DNA of 64,000 bases from Streptomyces sp. NBC_00536 (GCF_036346295.1 NZ_CP107819.1:8556001-8620000); one strand, 5' to 3'. Counted from the first letter of the stretch, positions 43,527 to 52,860 are shown. Translations and numbers: made by a program. The notes: generated by a model not told the origin, from the sequence alone.

Positions 43527-44759
43527 TCACGCGGGGTTCAGCAGCCGCTCCAGACCGTTGATCGCGTCGGCGGCCGTCTGCCGTACGACGACGTCGCCGG
43601 TCTGCGGTGCCTCCAGCGGGTAGGCGAACCAGGAACCGTCCGGACGGGGGAATCCCTCTGGGTCGACGAGGAACACCTTCAGGCCAGCCGCGCGGGCCCG
43701 CTTGGCCACCCACCGCCGGTCGGCATGCAACCCGATCACGACCAGGGCCTTCGCGTCGGGGTGAAAGGTGACCGGAGGGATCCGCTGGTCGTAGCGGCGC
43801 ATGAACTGCTCCTCGAACCCGGCGCGGGCGCCGAGCGCGTCGAAGTTGTTCGTGATGAACGGGCCGACCAGGTGTCCGGCCTCCTCCATCCGCTTGAGCG
43901 CGTGCAGGGCCGGGGTGACCTCCGCCTCGAAGCACGCCCGGTACATGCCGGACAGCTCGCCGACCTTGTCCTCGGTGTCGAGGAACATCTCCGCGAGCAG
44001 CGGATCCCGCCCCGGCGCGAGGATGAACGTGAAGCCCTTGCGCAGCTGCTCGTCCTCGATCTCGTTGACGTGGTACATCTCGTGGAGCCGGTGCAGTGGC
44101 GGGATCCCGGCCTCGTAGGAGACGCCGCACCCGACCTCGACCTGGAACGGCAGGAAGTCCGTGAGCTGAGCCAGGTCGTCGACGTAGATCGGCTGCCCAG
44201 GGGTGTCCTTGACCCGCACCCCGTGGGTCAGAACCTCCCATGGCCGACGCCGGATCGCCCGCGACGGGAAGGTGTTGACGGAGGTGAACGCGGTGTCGAT
44301 GACCTCGTAGTCCGCCGGAAGCCGGCGGCCAGCCCGAAGATCCTCCGGGTGTTCCTCCACGCGGATCATGTGGACGCGCAGGTCACCCAGCTCGAACCGG
44401 CCCGGCCCCACCTTCTTCCAACCACCCTCGGTCAGCATCGCGTGGTTCTCCTCCCACGCCTCCTCGATCTCAGCCAGCGGGGCGGCCACCGAGTGGTACA
44501 GGTACATCTGCGTCATGGCGAGGGCCGGAGCAGCCGTGGTGTCCACGAGCCCGTACTGGTGCCAGTAGTGCACGATGCGGCGCCGAGCGTCGCCCTCGCC
44601 CGTCCAACCGGAGTTCGCGGCGGTCTCCTCCTGTTGGGTGCGCCGCCAGATGCCCTCCTCCTCGAAACGGGGCCGGTCGGCGCTCACCCCGTAGAAGTCG
44701 TGCCACCTACGGATCTGAGCCTCATCGAGCTGGTCGATGACCGTGACGGGAAACTGCAT
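43527..44759 (-). CDS. Divergent sirtuin (SIR2)-like protein
   Basis: 410 residues from an ATG at 44759. The N-terminal ~190 residues have no family I recognise. Residues ~205-219 read VEVGCGVSYEAGIP, a match to the sirtuin NAD motif GAGxSxxSGIP. Later come GPFITNNFDALGARAGFEE (compare TQNVDxL) and ALVVIGLHADRRWVAKRARA (late Rossmann strand). The catalytic His of sirtuins could lie in PLHRLHEMYHV or near the NNFD motif, and zinc Cys pairs are absent. It may bind NAD without being a deacetylase. It is co-directional with an aminotransferase and a sugar dehydrogenase. Confidence 0.6.
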   Translation of the reverse strand: MQFPVTVIDQLDEAQIRRWHDFYGVSADRPRFEEEGIWRRTQQEETAANSGWTGEGDARRRIVHYWHQYGLVDTTAAPALAMTQMYLYHSVAAPLAEIEEAWEENHAMLTEGGWKKVGPGRFELGDLRVHMIRVEEHPEDLRAGRRLPADYEVIDTAFTSVNTFPSRAIRRRPWEVLTHGVRVKDTPGQPIYVDDLAQLTDFLPFQVEVGCGVSYEAGIPPLHRLHEMYHVNEIEDEQLRKGFTFILAPGRDPLLAEMFLDTEDKVGELSGMYRACFEAEVTPALHALKRMEEAGHLVGPFITNNFDALGARAGFEEQFMRRYDQRIPPVTFHPDAKALVVIGLHADRRWVAKRARAAGLKVFLVDPEGFPRPDGSWFAYPLEAPQTGDVVVRQTAADAINGLERLLNPA

Positions 44760-44822
44760 GACGTGTCCTCGGATTCTGCTTCGAGACGGTCCGTCCCCAC
44801 GGCAGGGGATCGGCGGGGCGGG

Positions 44823-46121
44823 TCAGCTGAGGGCGGCGACCGCTTCGGTGAGCGCGGCGGTCAGGAAGCCGATGTCCTCGTCGTCGGCGTTCAGCGGGGG
44901 CGCGACGACCAGGCCCTCGCTGCGCGGGTCACCAGCTCCGGTGAACGGGTAGAAGAAGACGCCGCGCCGCTCGCACTCCTCCATCAGCGGCCAGAGCAGC
45001 CCAGGGGCGATCTCCACCCCGTACAGGTGGCCGATGCCCCGGACCTCCCGCACCGGCGCCCAGCCGGTCAGGGACCGCAGTGCGATTCCGAGACGCTCGC
45101 CACGTGCGGTGAAGGCGTCGAAGTCCATCGCTTCCAGTTCGTCCAGGACGCCGAGGCAGGCCGCCGCTTGGAGGGGGTGGTTGGCCATGGTGCCCATCGC
45201 GGGCAGCGGGTCCACGTCCTTGTGCCGCAGCAGTGACGCGAGCTGCGGCGACACGAGAACCGCGCCCACACCGGTGTAGCCGGCGCCCAGGCCCTTGGAC
45301 AGGATGACCAGGTTAGGCTCGCACCCGTCCCAGTGATGGCTCGCCAGGGGCGTGCCGGTGCGCCACAGCCCCGTCAGCACCTCGTCGTGTATGACCAGGA
45401 CGTGCCGCTCGCGGCAGATCTCCGACACCCGCCGCAGGTAGCCGGCCGGGGGAACGAAGGCGCCGCCCGTGGTGCCGTTGATGGGCTCGATCAGGACCGC
45501 GGCGACGTTCTCCGAGCCCCGGCTGTCGATCGCCCGCGCCACCTCCTCAGCACACGAGGCGTCGCACTCGTTGCCTTGATGGGCGTGGCCGTGCGTCGGC
45601 GGGTAGGGCGCGGGGAAGGCAGGGCCGAGGCCGTACCGGTCTTCCGGCCGGGGGCTGCGGATCTGATTGCCCGCGATCCCAAGGGTGAACATGCTGTTGC
45701 CGTGGTACGACAGGCTGGACGCCAGGATGTCCCCGCGCTGCTTCCCGTCACGGACCCGCACGATGTTCCGCGCCAGGCCTACCGCGACCTCCACGCCGAG
45801 CGTCCCGCACGTGGTCAGCGCGACGGAGTCCTCCGGCCGGCCCACCGCCTGGCACAGCCGGTCCATCAGTTCCATCTGGATGTGGGGCTGGACGACGGCG
45901 GCACCGCCGAACGAGTAGCGGGAAAACTGCTTCTCGATGCGGGCGAAGACCACGGGGCTGCCCTGCCCGACGTTCGCGCAGAGCAGGCCGCTCGATCCGT
46001 CGAGGATCCGGCAGCCGTCGGCACGGTGCAGCCAGGGCCCGTTCGCGCCCACGGCCTCGAAGCCCGGCAGCGGCCTTGACGACGTCAGGAGACGGTCGCG
46101 CTGCGGCAAGTACTGATCCAC
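44823..46121 (-). CDS. Class III PLP-dependent aminotransferase
   Basis: 432 residues from a GTG at 46121 with AGAAGGGAC upstream. Motifs: ALTTCGTLGVEVAVGLAR (cofactor phosphate loop), SSLSYHGNSMFTLG, AAVLIEPINGTTGG, VLVIHDEVLTGLWRTG (PLP ring Asp) and NLVILSKGLGAGYTGVGA (Schiff-base Lys near 276). It moves an amino group to a terminal aldehyde or ketone. First gene of the minus-strand cluster; partner substrates are unknown. Confidence 0.92.
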   Translation of the reverse strand: MDQYLPQRDRLLTSSRPLPGFEAVGANGPWLHRADGCRILDGSSGLLCANVGQGSPVVFARIEKQFSRYSFGGAAVVQPHIQMELMDRLCQAVGRPEDSVALTTCGTLGVEVAVGLARNIVRVRDGKQRGDILASSLSYHGNSMFTLGIAGNQIRSPRPEDRYGLGPAFPAPYPPTHGHAHQGNECDASCAEEVARAIDSRGSENVAAVLIEPINGTTGGAFVPPAGYLRRVSEICRERHVLVIHDEVLTGLWRTGTPLASHHWDGCEPNLVILSKGLGAGYTGVGAVLVSPQLASLLRHKDVDPLPAMGTMANHPLQAAACLGVLDELEAMDFDAFTARGERLGIALRSLTGWAPVREVRGIGHLYGVEIAPGLLWPLMEECERRGVFFYPFTGAGDPRSEGLVVAPPLNADDEDIGFLTAALTEAVAALS

Positions 46122-46332
46122 GGAGAAGTCCCTTCTGGGGAGTGCTCACAGGGGTGGGATTGCGCGGCGTTGGTGAACCGCCGCAACTCCAAGACCACCG
46201 CACCAGGACGCGGTACAACAGTCAGTAGCCATTGGGCTGCAAGGAGTTTGCACTTCGTGCAAGTACGGACGGCGGCGTCCGAGCCCCTGCTCCACGGGGA
46301 CCGCGCAGCCTCGGCGACACCGGGACGGGGTT

Positions 46333-47715
46333 ATGGATGCAGTTCGAAAGCCACAGGTGACACCCGCAGCGCCAACGCCGGGCGAGGTGGTCCGTGCAAC
46401 GCGCAGAGCCCAGGGCATGACCCTGGGAAAGCTGGGATCGCTGACCGGCTACTCGGCGGCTCAGGTATCCCGCCTGGAGCGCGGGAAGTCGAACATGACG
46501 GACCTCTCCGTGCTCCAGAGGTTCGCCCAGGCGCTCGACATCCCGCCGCAGGTGCTCGGCCTCGCCCCGGCTCCGGATGCCCATCCGGATCCGCTGAGTC
46601 CGCGAACCGGGCCGTATCCCGGCCTGCCCGCCCCTACTCTGGGAACCTCAGGGTGCGACGACGGAGAGGACCCGGTGCGCACGCGAAGGCAGCTGCTCGC
46701 GAACCTGGCGGTCACCGCGGCGGCTGCCATGGGAGCCCCCCTCGCCGGCGCCGCCCCGGCCAAGACCGAGGAGGCGCGACTCGGCGAGACCCTCGTCGCG
46801 GGGCTGCGCGACGCGATGCTCGGACTCGGCCGCGTGGCCCCCGACACGCTTCCCCCGGACCGCCTCTCGGTGGAACTGCATAGGGCCTCTGCGGACTTCA
46901 ACGACTGCGCGTACTCCAGCCTCGCCCTACGGCTCCCGCGCCTGATCTTCGCTGGGCACCAGTCCACCGGCGACAACTTCGCCCTGCTGGCACAGGCCTA
47001 CCTCCTGGCGACGCGCATCCTCATCAAGCTCGACGAGCCGCAACTCGGCTGGATGGCAGCCGACCGCGCCCGGCAGTTCGCCACCGTCGGCGGGGCCCCG
47101 GTCGCCGTCGCGGAAGCGGCCCGCCAGCAGGCTGTCCTCGCCCGCAAGGCCGGGTGGCACGACCAGGCCTTGGCCCTCGCCCTGAACGCCGCCGACGACC
47201 CGGCTCTGCGGGAGTTCGGCAATGCCGGGGCCGCCCAGCGCGGCTTGCTTGTCCAGTGCGCCGCCTACACCGTCGCCCACCTGCGCGATCAAGCCGGTAT
47301 GCGCGAGCTGACCAGCGAGGCCACCGCCATCGCCAAGACTCTGGGATCCGTCACCCACCTCCGGGACACGAACGGTGGGTTCAGCTGGGCCACCGTCCAG
47401 TTGCACCTGATCTCGGCGGAGAACACCGCCGGAGATCCCTCGGCCGCCATCGCCGCCGCCGACGCTCTCGCCCCCCAAGCGCTCCCCACCACGGAACGTC
47501 GCGCGCTCTACTTCACCGACCGCGCGAAGGCCTACGCTCAATGGGGCCGACGCGACGACTGCATCCGCGCCCTCCTCCAGGCCGAGTACTGGGCCCCCCA
47601 GGAAACCCACGCCCGCCCCGCCGTGAAAACCCTCGTCTCCGGCCTGCTGCTCTCCGGGCGCACCACACCCGAACTCCGAGGCATTGCCGCCCGCACCGGA
47701 GTTCTGCACAGCTAG
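46333..47715 (+). CDS. XRE-HTH regulator with TPR-like C-terminus
   Basis: 460 residues. The HTH reads GEVVRATRRAQGMTLGKLGS ... AAQVSRLERGKSNMTDLSVL. After a Pro-rich linker is a Tat/secretion-like stretch, RRQLLANLAVTAAAAMGAPL, a common oddity in this family. The rest is TPR-like helices. It is divergent from the aminotransferase across 211 bp and so is the likely local regulator. Confidence 0.88.
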   Translation: MDAVRKPQVTPAAPTPGEVVRATRRAQGMTLGKLGSLTGYSAAQVSRLERGKSNMTDLSVLQRFAQALDIPPQVLGLAPAPDAHPDPLSPRTGPYPGLPAPTLGTSGCDDGEDPVRTRRQLLANLAVTAAAAMGAPLAGAAPAKTEEARLGETLVAGLRDAMLGLGRVAPDTLPPDRLSVELHRASADFNDCAYSSLALRLPRLIFAGHQSTGDNFALLAQAYLLATRILIKLDEPQLGWMAADRARQFATVGGAPVAVAEAARQQAVLARKAGWHDQALALALNAADDPALREFGNAGAAQRGLLVQCAAYTVAHLRDQAGMRELTSEATAIAKTLGSVTHLRDTNGGFSWATVQLHLISAENTAGDPSAAIAAADALAPQALPTTERRALYFTDRAKAYAQWGRRDDCIRALLQAEYWAPQETHARPAVKTLVSGLLLSGRTTPELRGIAARTGVLHS

Positions 47716-48182
47716 GCCGCTGTCGGTGACCGAGGGGAGAAGTTCGCCCTGGAGGGCATGCTGAACACCTGTAAATCGTGAGTGGGCGGTTGGAGACTGT
47801 CGTGACGGCGGCACGGCTGGGGTACTGAGACCGGGGGCGAGACGGTAGGCGAGGTTCAGGGCCGTCCGCGCCGCGAGCCGCGTTTGCTCGTCGCGGTGCT
47901 GGGTGTTGCCGTCGGCACGGCGGTCATCGGGGTGGTGGCGTTGCCGCGCCGTTTCAGCGTGTCCTTAACCTGGTGGATGTCCTTGGACCTCACTATGGTC
48001 CAGGTGCTGTCACGCATACCCAATGCTTCGGCACGTCCCTGCGGGCAGAGAGCATGGCTGATCGGGACTACAGACGCTGCGGCGGAGTGTCGGCCGCATC
48101 AGCGCGATGCTCGCTCTCCACTTCTTCCTCCCGGTCGCTGCGGGGAGATGAGTGTTTTCTCGCGGCGGACGATTTTGCCCAC
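47716..48182. other. Intergenic region, no supported gene
   Basis: A 53-residue frame on the minus strand (47856-48017, starting MRDSTWTIVRSKDIHQVKDT) ends in a basic tail; it may be a gene fragment, but nothing supports it beyond being open. The area lies beside a transposase remnant and is probably decayed mobile DNA. Confidence 0.4.
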
Positions 48183-48365
48183 GTCATAGCGGGGTGCCAG
48201 GCGTCACGATGATGATGTCCGGCTCACCCGGTGCCCACAGGCCTGCCGCGATGAGCCGCTCGATGACGCCGCGGAGCTGCGCTGCGGTCACCGCGGTGGT
48301 GTCGTCGGCCGGGCCGAGGCGGGCAGCGTCCGCCACCACCGGCCGCTCGTATTCCGGAGCTGCAA
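48183..48365 (-). pseudogene. Fragment of an IS701-like (DDE_5-type) transposase
   Basis: The minus strand encodes about 60 residues: YERPVVADAARLGPADDTTA, then VTAAQLRGVIERLIAAGLW and APGEPDIIIVTPGTPL before a stop. TAAQLRxVxxRLIxAGxWxxGDPxILIV is the region just before a catalytic Asp in DDE_5-type transposases common in Streptomyces. Both ends of the gene are missing. Short but distinctive. Confidence 0.6.
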
Positions 48366-48700
48366 TCCCTCGGAGCCTGTGCCGACGCAGGAAAGTTCAT
48401 CTCAGGATGGCGTTTGCCGGAAATTGGCACCTACGTGAACTCTCGGGGAAACGCGTCCCTCGAAAGAGTGACCGCCACTCGGGTGGTGTGAGCGTTTTCC
48501 CTGTCCTGGAGGCTGGTTTCCGCGCGGTGAAGTGCGGATGTGAGGGCACCGTGACCGAACTGGATCGATTTGGTCCATCCCTTGCTGTTCTTCGGGGCTT
48601 TCGACGCCATCTCGGCTGGACCGCCTGTCGGCTATTCCACCGGGGGCAGCGCTTGGACGGGTGGGGGAGGGGTGTTTCGCTGAGTGCGGTTCCCCGGTGA

Positions 48701-48736
48701 GCGGGGCTCCGAGGCGGCCATGCCCCGGAGCCCCGC
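48701..48736 (+). terminator. 11-bp stem-loop upstream of a small membrane protein gene
   Basis: GCGGGGCTCCG (48701-48711) pairs exactly with 48726-48736 over a 14-nt loop. It ends 43 nt before the ATG at 48780. It may be a terminator for an upstream transcript or a leader structure. The 330 nt before it (48366-48700) hold no gene I can support. Confidence 0.55.
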
Positions 48737-48779
48737 GGGGGTCCGACCATTTCGCCCTCTTCTGACCGAAGGACACGGC

Positions 48780-49028
48780 ATGATCGAACGCGTAGGTCGG
48801 CCTTTGCGGCCGATGACCCCGGAAATTATCATTCCGATCCCGCCCGCACCCGAAACACGGTTCCACACCATCCTTTCAGGTGTGGCCCGATGGTCGTCGG
48901 TGCTGACGACGCTGCTCGTCGTCGGTGTGGTTGTCGGCGAGGTGGACGAGGCTACGGTCTTCGCCGTCGCGCCGCTGGTCTTCAGTGACCGGACAGGGCT
49001 GGTCTTCGCGGCGCTCCTGCGCCGCTGA
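48780..49028 (+). CDS. Small membrane protein
   Basis: 82 residues from an ATG at 48780 with CCGAAGGACA upstream. After a Pro-rich start (MTPEIIIPIPPAPETRFHTI), one hydrophobic helix (SSVLTTLLVVGVVVGEV) is followed by a second (ATVFAVAPLVFSD). Unknown function. A hairpin before it and a terminator after it suggest a single-gene unit. Confidence 0.6.
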   Translation: MIERVGRPLRPMTPEIIIPIPPAPETRFHTILSGVARWSSVLTTLLVVGVVVGEVDEATVFAVAPLVFSDRTGLVFAALLRR

Positions 49029-49071
49029 TGTCCGGGTCCGCCTCCGTGCGGGGGTCGGACCCGATGGGAGA

Positions 49072-49096
49072 GCCGGGCCTCTGGAACGGGCCCGGC
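49072..49096 (+). terminator. Rho-independent-type terminator
   Basis: GCCGGGCC at 49072-49079 pairs with 49089-49096 over a 9-nt loop, followed by TTCTTTCCTTCTT. It lies 43 nt after the stop of the small membrane protein gene. This is one of the few hairpins in the window with a T-rich tail. Confidence 0.75.
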
Positions 49097-49237
49097 CTTC
49101 TTTCCTTCTTCCGGCTTCTCATCCGGTCTGGGCTCCTGCGGTGACTGGGGCTGTGCCCCCGCATCTGCGCAACGCGATGCGGTCACCTCGTGATCGATGT
49201 CCGGACCGCCCCCCTGACATCGCAGCGAGGACTTTCC

Positions 49238-49744
49238 ATGACCACGGCACCATCTCGGCCGACCCCCGGTCACAACGCTCCGGGGGTGGTCGCCGCAGGC
49301 ACAGGGGCGGACCAAATGCTGTGCGCAGATGCCCGGGCCGTCGAGCAGGTCGCCCGCACAGCGTTCAGGGCCCGGTTCGAGTCCACCTACCGTCAGTACG
49401 CGGCGGTGCGACTGGGAAGCCAGGACGCGGTCGAGGCGGTCGCCGAGGCGGTGTGGGCGCAGATTGAGCGTGGCTGGTCCGGCCTGCTGCGGTGTCACTC
49501 CCCGGCTGAAGGCGCCTGGGCGCTGCTCGCCCGGGCGGTGGAGGACTGCCCGGTGCGGCCGCGGTCCCCTCTGGACCGGCTGCCGCGTCCGGCTGTGGAC
49601 ACGTTCCTCCTGCGGCACTGCTTGGGCCTTGACCCGGATCGGGCGGCCGAGACAATGGGCGTCGACGTGGCTGTGTTCGAATCGCTCTACCGGTGCGTCG
49701 TACCCCGCCCCGGCCACGGAAATCCCTCCGGCATATTCGGCTGA
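49238..49744 (+). CDS. Sigma-factor-like protein (ECF type, weak)
   Basis: 168 residues from an ATG at 49238 (CAGCGAGG upstream). FRARFESTYRQYAAVRLGSQDAVE with EAVWAQIERGW resembles sigma-70 region 2, and VDTFLLRHCLGLDPDRAAETMGVD with AVFESLYR resembles the region 4 helix-turn-helix. The match is loose, and promoter-binding residues are not obvious. It may be a sigma-like regulator rather than a working sigma factor. Confidence 0.6.
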   Translation: MTTAPSRPTPGHNAPGVVAAGTGADQMLCADARAVEQVARTAFRARFESTYRQYAAVRLGSQDAVEAVAEAVWAQIERGWSGLLRCHSPAEGAWALLARAVEDCPVRPRSPLDRLPRPAVDTFLLRHCLGLDPDRAAETMGVDVAVFESLYRCVVPRPGHGNPSGIFG

Positions 49745-49971
49745 TAATTTCGGGACCGGCGCACTCGTATGCGCCCCCACCAGTACAAACACGAACCCCT
49801 TGAGATCGCATCGGTTTTCCGATGAACGGGACCGGGCGGGGCACGGGCAGGTATTTTCTTAGGGACCAATCCCCTATCATCAATCCCTTTCCGTCCGAGC
49901 CCCCGCCGACCTCGCGAGGCAGAGCGCGAGGCAGAACGGGCCCGGCCGCCGTGCCTCAGGGGAGTGAGCCT

Positions 49972-50772
49972 GTGCCGATCGACGTGACCAAGCCCAGTCT
50001 GGCCCGCATGTACGACCACTTACTCGGGGGACAGTGCGGCTACGCCTCCGACCGGCGTGCCTGCGCGGACCTGCTGGGCCTGGCGCCGCGTCTGCGTGAA
50101 CTCGCGCTCATCAACCGGGACTTCCTCGGCCGGGCGGTCCGCCACCTGACTGGCCAGCACGAGGTCCGGCGCTACCTCGACCACGGATCGGGTATTCCGC
50201 ACCGGCCACACGTCCACGAGATCGCCCGCGAGGCCCGTCCCGACACGCACGTCGTCTACATCGACAACGATCCCGTCGCCCTGGGCCAGAGCCGCCTGAT
50301 CCTGGCCGAGGACCCCACTGCCGCCACCGTCCTGAGTGCCGATATCCGCGACACCCCGGGCATCCTGCGACACCCCCGTGTCACCAGGCTATTCGAAGCG
50401 GCGCTGCCTGTCGGCGCGCTGTTCGGATGGGTTCTGGAATGCATTCCCGACGACGAGGATCCCTGGGCCCTGGTCCGCGGCGTGACCGGCCGACTGCCCA
50501 GCGGCAGCTACCTCGTCATCTCCCACCTCACGCACGAGGACCCTAACGTCCGTGCCGAGGTCGGTGGTTTCCTGCGGCAGACGCTGGGCCGGCAATGGGG
50601 CAACGTCCGCTCCCGGCATGAGGTCGCCCGCTTCTTCAGCGGCCTCAACATGGTCGGACAGGACGCTCCCGGCGACGTGGCCCATTGGCACCCGGGTCAT
50701 CCCTCCACGTCCTGCGCCCAGGACACCGGGGACGGCTGGGTCCAGTTCGGAGGAGTGGCCCGCGTACCGTGA
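49972..50772 (+). CDS. SAM-dependent methyltransferase, DUF574 (Methyltransf_19) family
   Basis: About 266 residues. I prefer the GTG at 49972 (GGGGAG eight bases upstream); 49822 would add 50 low-complexity residues. It starts DVTKPSLARMYDHLLGGQ, the family hallmark. YLDHGSGIPHRPHVHEIARE is the SAM loop (usually DIGTGLPT), and VVYIDNDPVALGQSRLIL is the acidic loop. These proteins are abundant in Streptomyces and their substrate is unknown. Its last 384 nt overlap the HTH gene on the other strand. Confidence 0.87.
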   Translation: MPIDVTKPSLARMYDHLLGGQCGYASDRRACADLLGLAPRLRELALINRDFLGRAVRHLTGQHEVRRYLDHGSGIPHRPHVHEIAREARPDTHVVYIDNDPVALGQSRLILAEDPTAATVLSADIRDTPGILRHPRVTRLFEAALPVGALFGWVLECIPDDEDPWALVRGVTGRLPSGSYLVISHLTHEDPNVRAEVGGFLRQTLGRQWGNVRSRHEVARFFSGLNMVGQDAPGDVAHWHPGHPSTSCAQDTGDGWVQFGGVARVP

Positions 50773-51813
50773 CATCGGCGGACCCGGCGGCGGCCGGAAG
50801 CTCCGGCCGCCGCCGCCCCGGATCTCTGCCTCAAGCCGGCTGATCTGGTCCTGGAGGAAGTTCAGGCTCTCGTCCCTTGGCAGGGAAAGATTGGAGAGTT
50901 CGTTGAGGTTGGCGTCGTGCAGATCGACCGTGGCCTGATCCGTGTACAGACGGCTCACCTCGGGGGTGCTGCCCTCCAAGTACAGGATCGCTGGCGGTGC
51001 CACGACCGCCTCCGGGTCCTCTCCTTCCTGCGCCGGGAACCGGAAGAGGGACATGGTCATGGCCTTCGGCACCTCATGCTGCCACTGGCTGCGAGGGAGC
51101 ACGCGCAGGTGAATCCACTCCCGGACTTTGGCCAGTTTCTGCAGTTCGTACAGCTGCTCAAGCATCGGCTTCAGGCCCGGGATGGGGGTCGCCAGCACGT
51201 GCTCGCAGATGATCATCGAATACTCGGTCAGGGTGCCCCACTCCAGCTGCTCGTGACGCCCACGGCGCCGCCGCAGCTGCTCGACAACCTGCTCCAGCCG
51301 CTCAGGCCGCCCGTCACAAGCACGTTCCATCACGACCTTGCTGTACTGCCAGGTCTGCACCAGGCCGGGGACGAAGACGCCGGAGAACGACACGATCTGC
51401 GATGCCTGCCGCTCCAGCCGCAGGACGTGCTCGAACGCCTCGGATGTCGTGCCCCTGCCCCCCAGACCTACTGACTCCCCTCCGGGCCTCGCCCGCGGGA
51501 CCATGATCTCCGCGGCCTGGGTCCGCCAGGACGCGGCCGTCCGGTCATCGACTCCGTAGCCACGCACCAGAGCGTCGACCACCTCATCAGTGATCTTTGC
51601 CCGGGTCAGCCCCGACTCCAGGCGACTCAGGACGGCCTGGGAACTCACAGCGCCGCGCGCGACGGCTTCAGCGCCGGTCCAGCCCATGCTGTCGCGGATC
51701 TCCCGCAACTCGTGGCCCCACAGGCGCCGTTCCAGGGTCCATACGGATTCGTCCCTGTCGGTCCCAGCCCTGGGCGCCGGCCGCCGGTGCGGGCGAGCAG
51801 GCTGATCGGCCAC
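50389..51813 (-). CDS. XRE + DUF5753 HTH regulator with a long C-terminal extension
   Basis: 474 residues from a GTG at 51813. HTH: HELREIRDSMGWTGAEAVAR ... VLSRLESGLTRAKITDEVVD. DUF5753: VFVPGLVQTWQYSKVVMERA, GTLTEYSMIICEHVLATP and EWIHLRVLPRSQWQHEVPKA. Relatives normally end near residues 290-300, here around LNFLQDQISRLEAEI at about 330. The remaining ~130 residues are antisense to the methyltransferase and look low-complexity. A sequencing error or true read-through are both possible. Partner DUF397 lies upstream. Confidence 0.85.
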   Translation of the reverse strand: MADQPARPHRRPAPRAGTDRDESVWTLERRLWGHELREIRDSMGWTGAEAVARGAVSSQAVLSRLESGLTRAKITDEVVDALVRGYGVDDRTAASWRTQAAEIMVPRARPGGESVGLGGRGTTSEAFEHVLRLERQASQIVSFSGVFVPGLVQTWQYSKVVMERACDGRPERLEQVVEQLRRRRGRHEQLEWGTLTEYSMIICEHVLATPIPGLKPMLEQLYELQKLAKVREWIHLRVLPRSQWQHEVPKAMTMSLFRFPAQEGEDPEAVVAPPAILYLEGSTPEVSRLYTDQATVDLHDANLNELSNLSLPRDESLNFLQDQISRLEAEIRGGGGRSFRPPPGPPMSRYAGHSSELDPAVPGVLGAGRGGMTRVPMGHVAGSVLSDHVEAAEEAGDLMPGADVAPLPAQRLPQETTDLGTDVRVLVREVGDDEVAAAGQSAGHAADQGPGILVVGNAFQNPSEQRADRQRRFE

Positions 51814-51900
51814 GCGAGTCTCCTTTGCGGATGGTGGTGAACCCTCACCACCGTCGCAGTCTGGATTCCTCGCGCGGCCGTCCGCAACCGGATCGCCGTA

Positions 51901-52116
51901 TTAGCTGGTCATCCAGTCGAACTCACCCTTGCTCAGCCCATCCAGGAACGCGGCCAGCTCGACGCCGGTGAACTCCACCATCGGTCCGTCCGGTAACCGC
52001 GAATTCCGGAACCCCACATTCCCATTCTTCAGCCGCGCGACTTCCACGCAGCCCTCGTACCCGTTGCACGCCGCCGACTTCTGCCACGCCACTCCCGCTG
52101 CACCCGCCTGGTCCAT
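51901..52116 (-). CDS. DUF397 protein
   Basis: About 71 residues from an ATG at 52116 (an upstream start at 52164 is less likely). VAWQKSAACNGYEGCVEVARL, then VGFRNSRLPDGPMVEFTGVEL and AAFLDGLSKGEFD match DUF397 with the W..S and F..F boxes. It lies upstream of its presumed HTH partner, the reverse of the other pair at 35-36 kb. Confidence 0.88.
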   Translation of the reverse strand: MDQAGAAGVAWQKSAACNGYEGCVEVARLKNGNVGFRNSRLPDGPMVEFTGVELAAFLDGLSKGEFDWMTS

Positions 52117-52189
52117 CCCGTCCACGCCAGCTCCCTCGCGCTGTAGTGACACCTGCAAGCCCACCCCGTCCGCCCGGAAGCGCCCACCT

Positions 52190-52360
52190 AGTTCCGGTGT
52201 TGGGAAAACACGGAAAAACGGAAAAGTCCTCGCGGTTCGGGGTGTGGTGATGAGCGTAGCGCCGCTCCCGAGAGCTTCCTGTCCCTCTAAAGGGGCAACT
52301 TTTCCATCTGATTATCAGATGGATGGAAACTGGGAAATCTAGTTCCAGACAGCTGGAAAA
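52190..52360. promoter_or_regulatory. AT-richer island with several palindromes
   Basis: CCATCTGATTATCAGATGG (52304-52322) is a perfect inverted repeat with 8-bp arms. TTCCAG/CTGGAA (52345-52360) is another. 52208-52228 has repeated CGGAAAA units. The stretch has far more A/T than its flanks. It may be an operator region for the DUF397/HTH genes or an old recombination site. From 52361 to 52860 I see no gene with support. Confidence 0.5.
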
Positions 52361-52860
52361 TGCCGCGCGAATACCTTGCGGGCAAGGCCACTCCTCTGGG
52401 CGCAGCGAAGGCGTCTCCCGTCCAGCGGCACAAGCCAGCGCCCGACGCGGTCTACGGTGTTCCCCGGCTCCTGTTCAGCATGCAGCGCGGATACGCCGCG
52501 CTTGCCACGAGGAGCGACCCCGCTGTGGCCCCGGCGAGAGCGGGGTCGGGAGCCAGGGTGAGCAGGTCTGGCCCCACATCCCAGTATTTCCAGATCGGCC
52601 GGTGCGGCTCGGCTGCCGGTCTGTGGCAGGTGAGCGACCCGATGGCCCGGCGGCACGAACTCGGAAGGGTGTGGGTCCTCCGGGGTGAAGGTCAGGGATC
52701 CGGCGGTGAGAGCCTGGTTCTGCTGGTTGACCTCGGACCTGTCCGTGTGGAGTTGCTGATGCGGCGCGTGTGATCGTTGGTGTCACCTTAAGCTGGCGGC
52801 GCGGCGGTGGATACGTGCCGCATGCCGTGCAGGGCGGGCGGTCCGGGGGGAAGGGTGGGG

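Noticed and set aside
47856..48017. A 53-residue minus-strand frame
   Set aside because: Too short, no context support, next to a transposase remnant.
52360..52773. A 137-residue plus-strand frame before the kinase
   Set aside because: No family, no good ribosome binding site and atypical composition; kept as non-coding.
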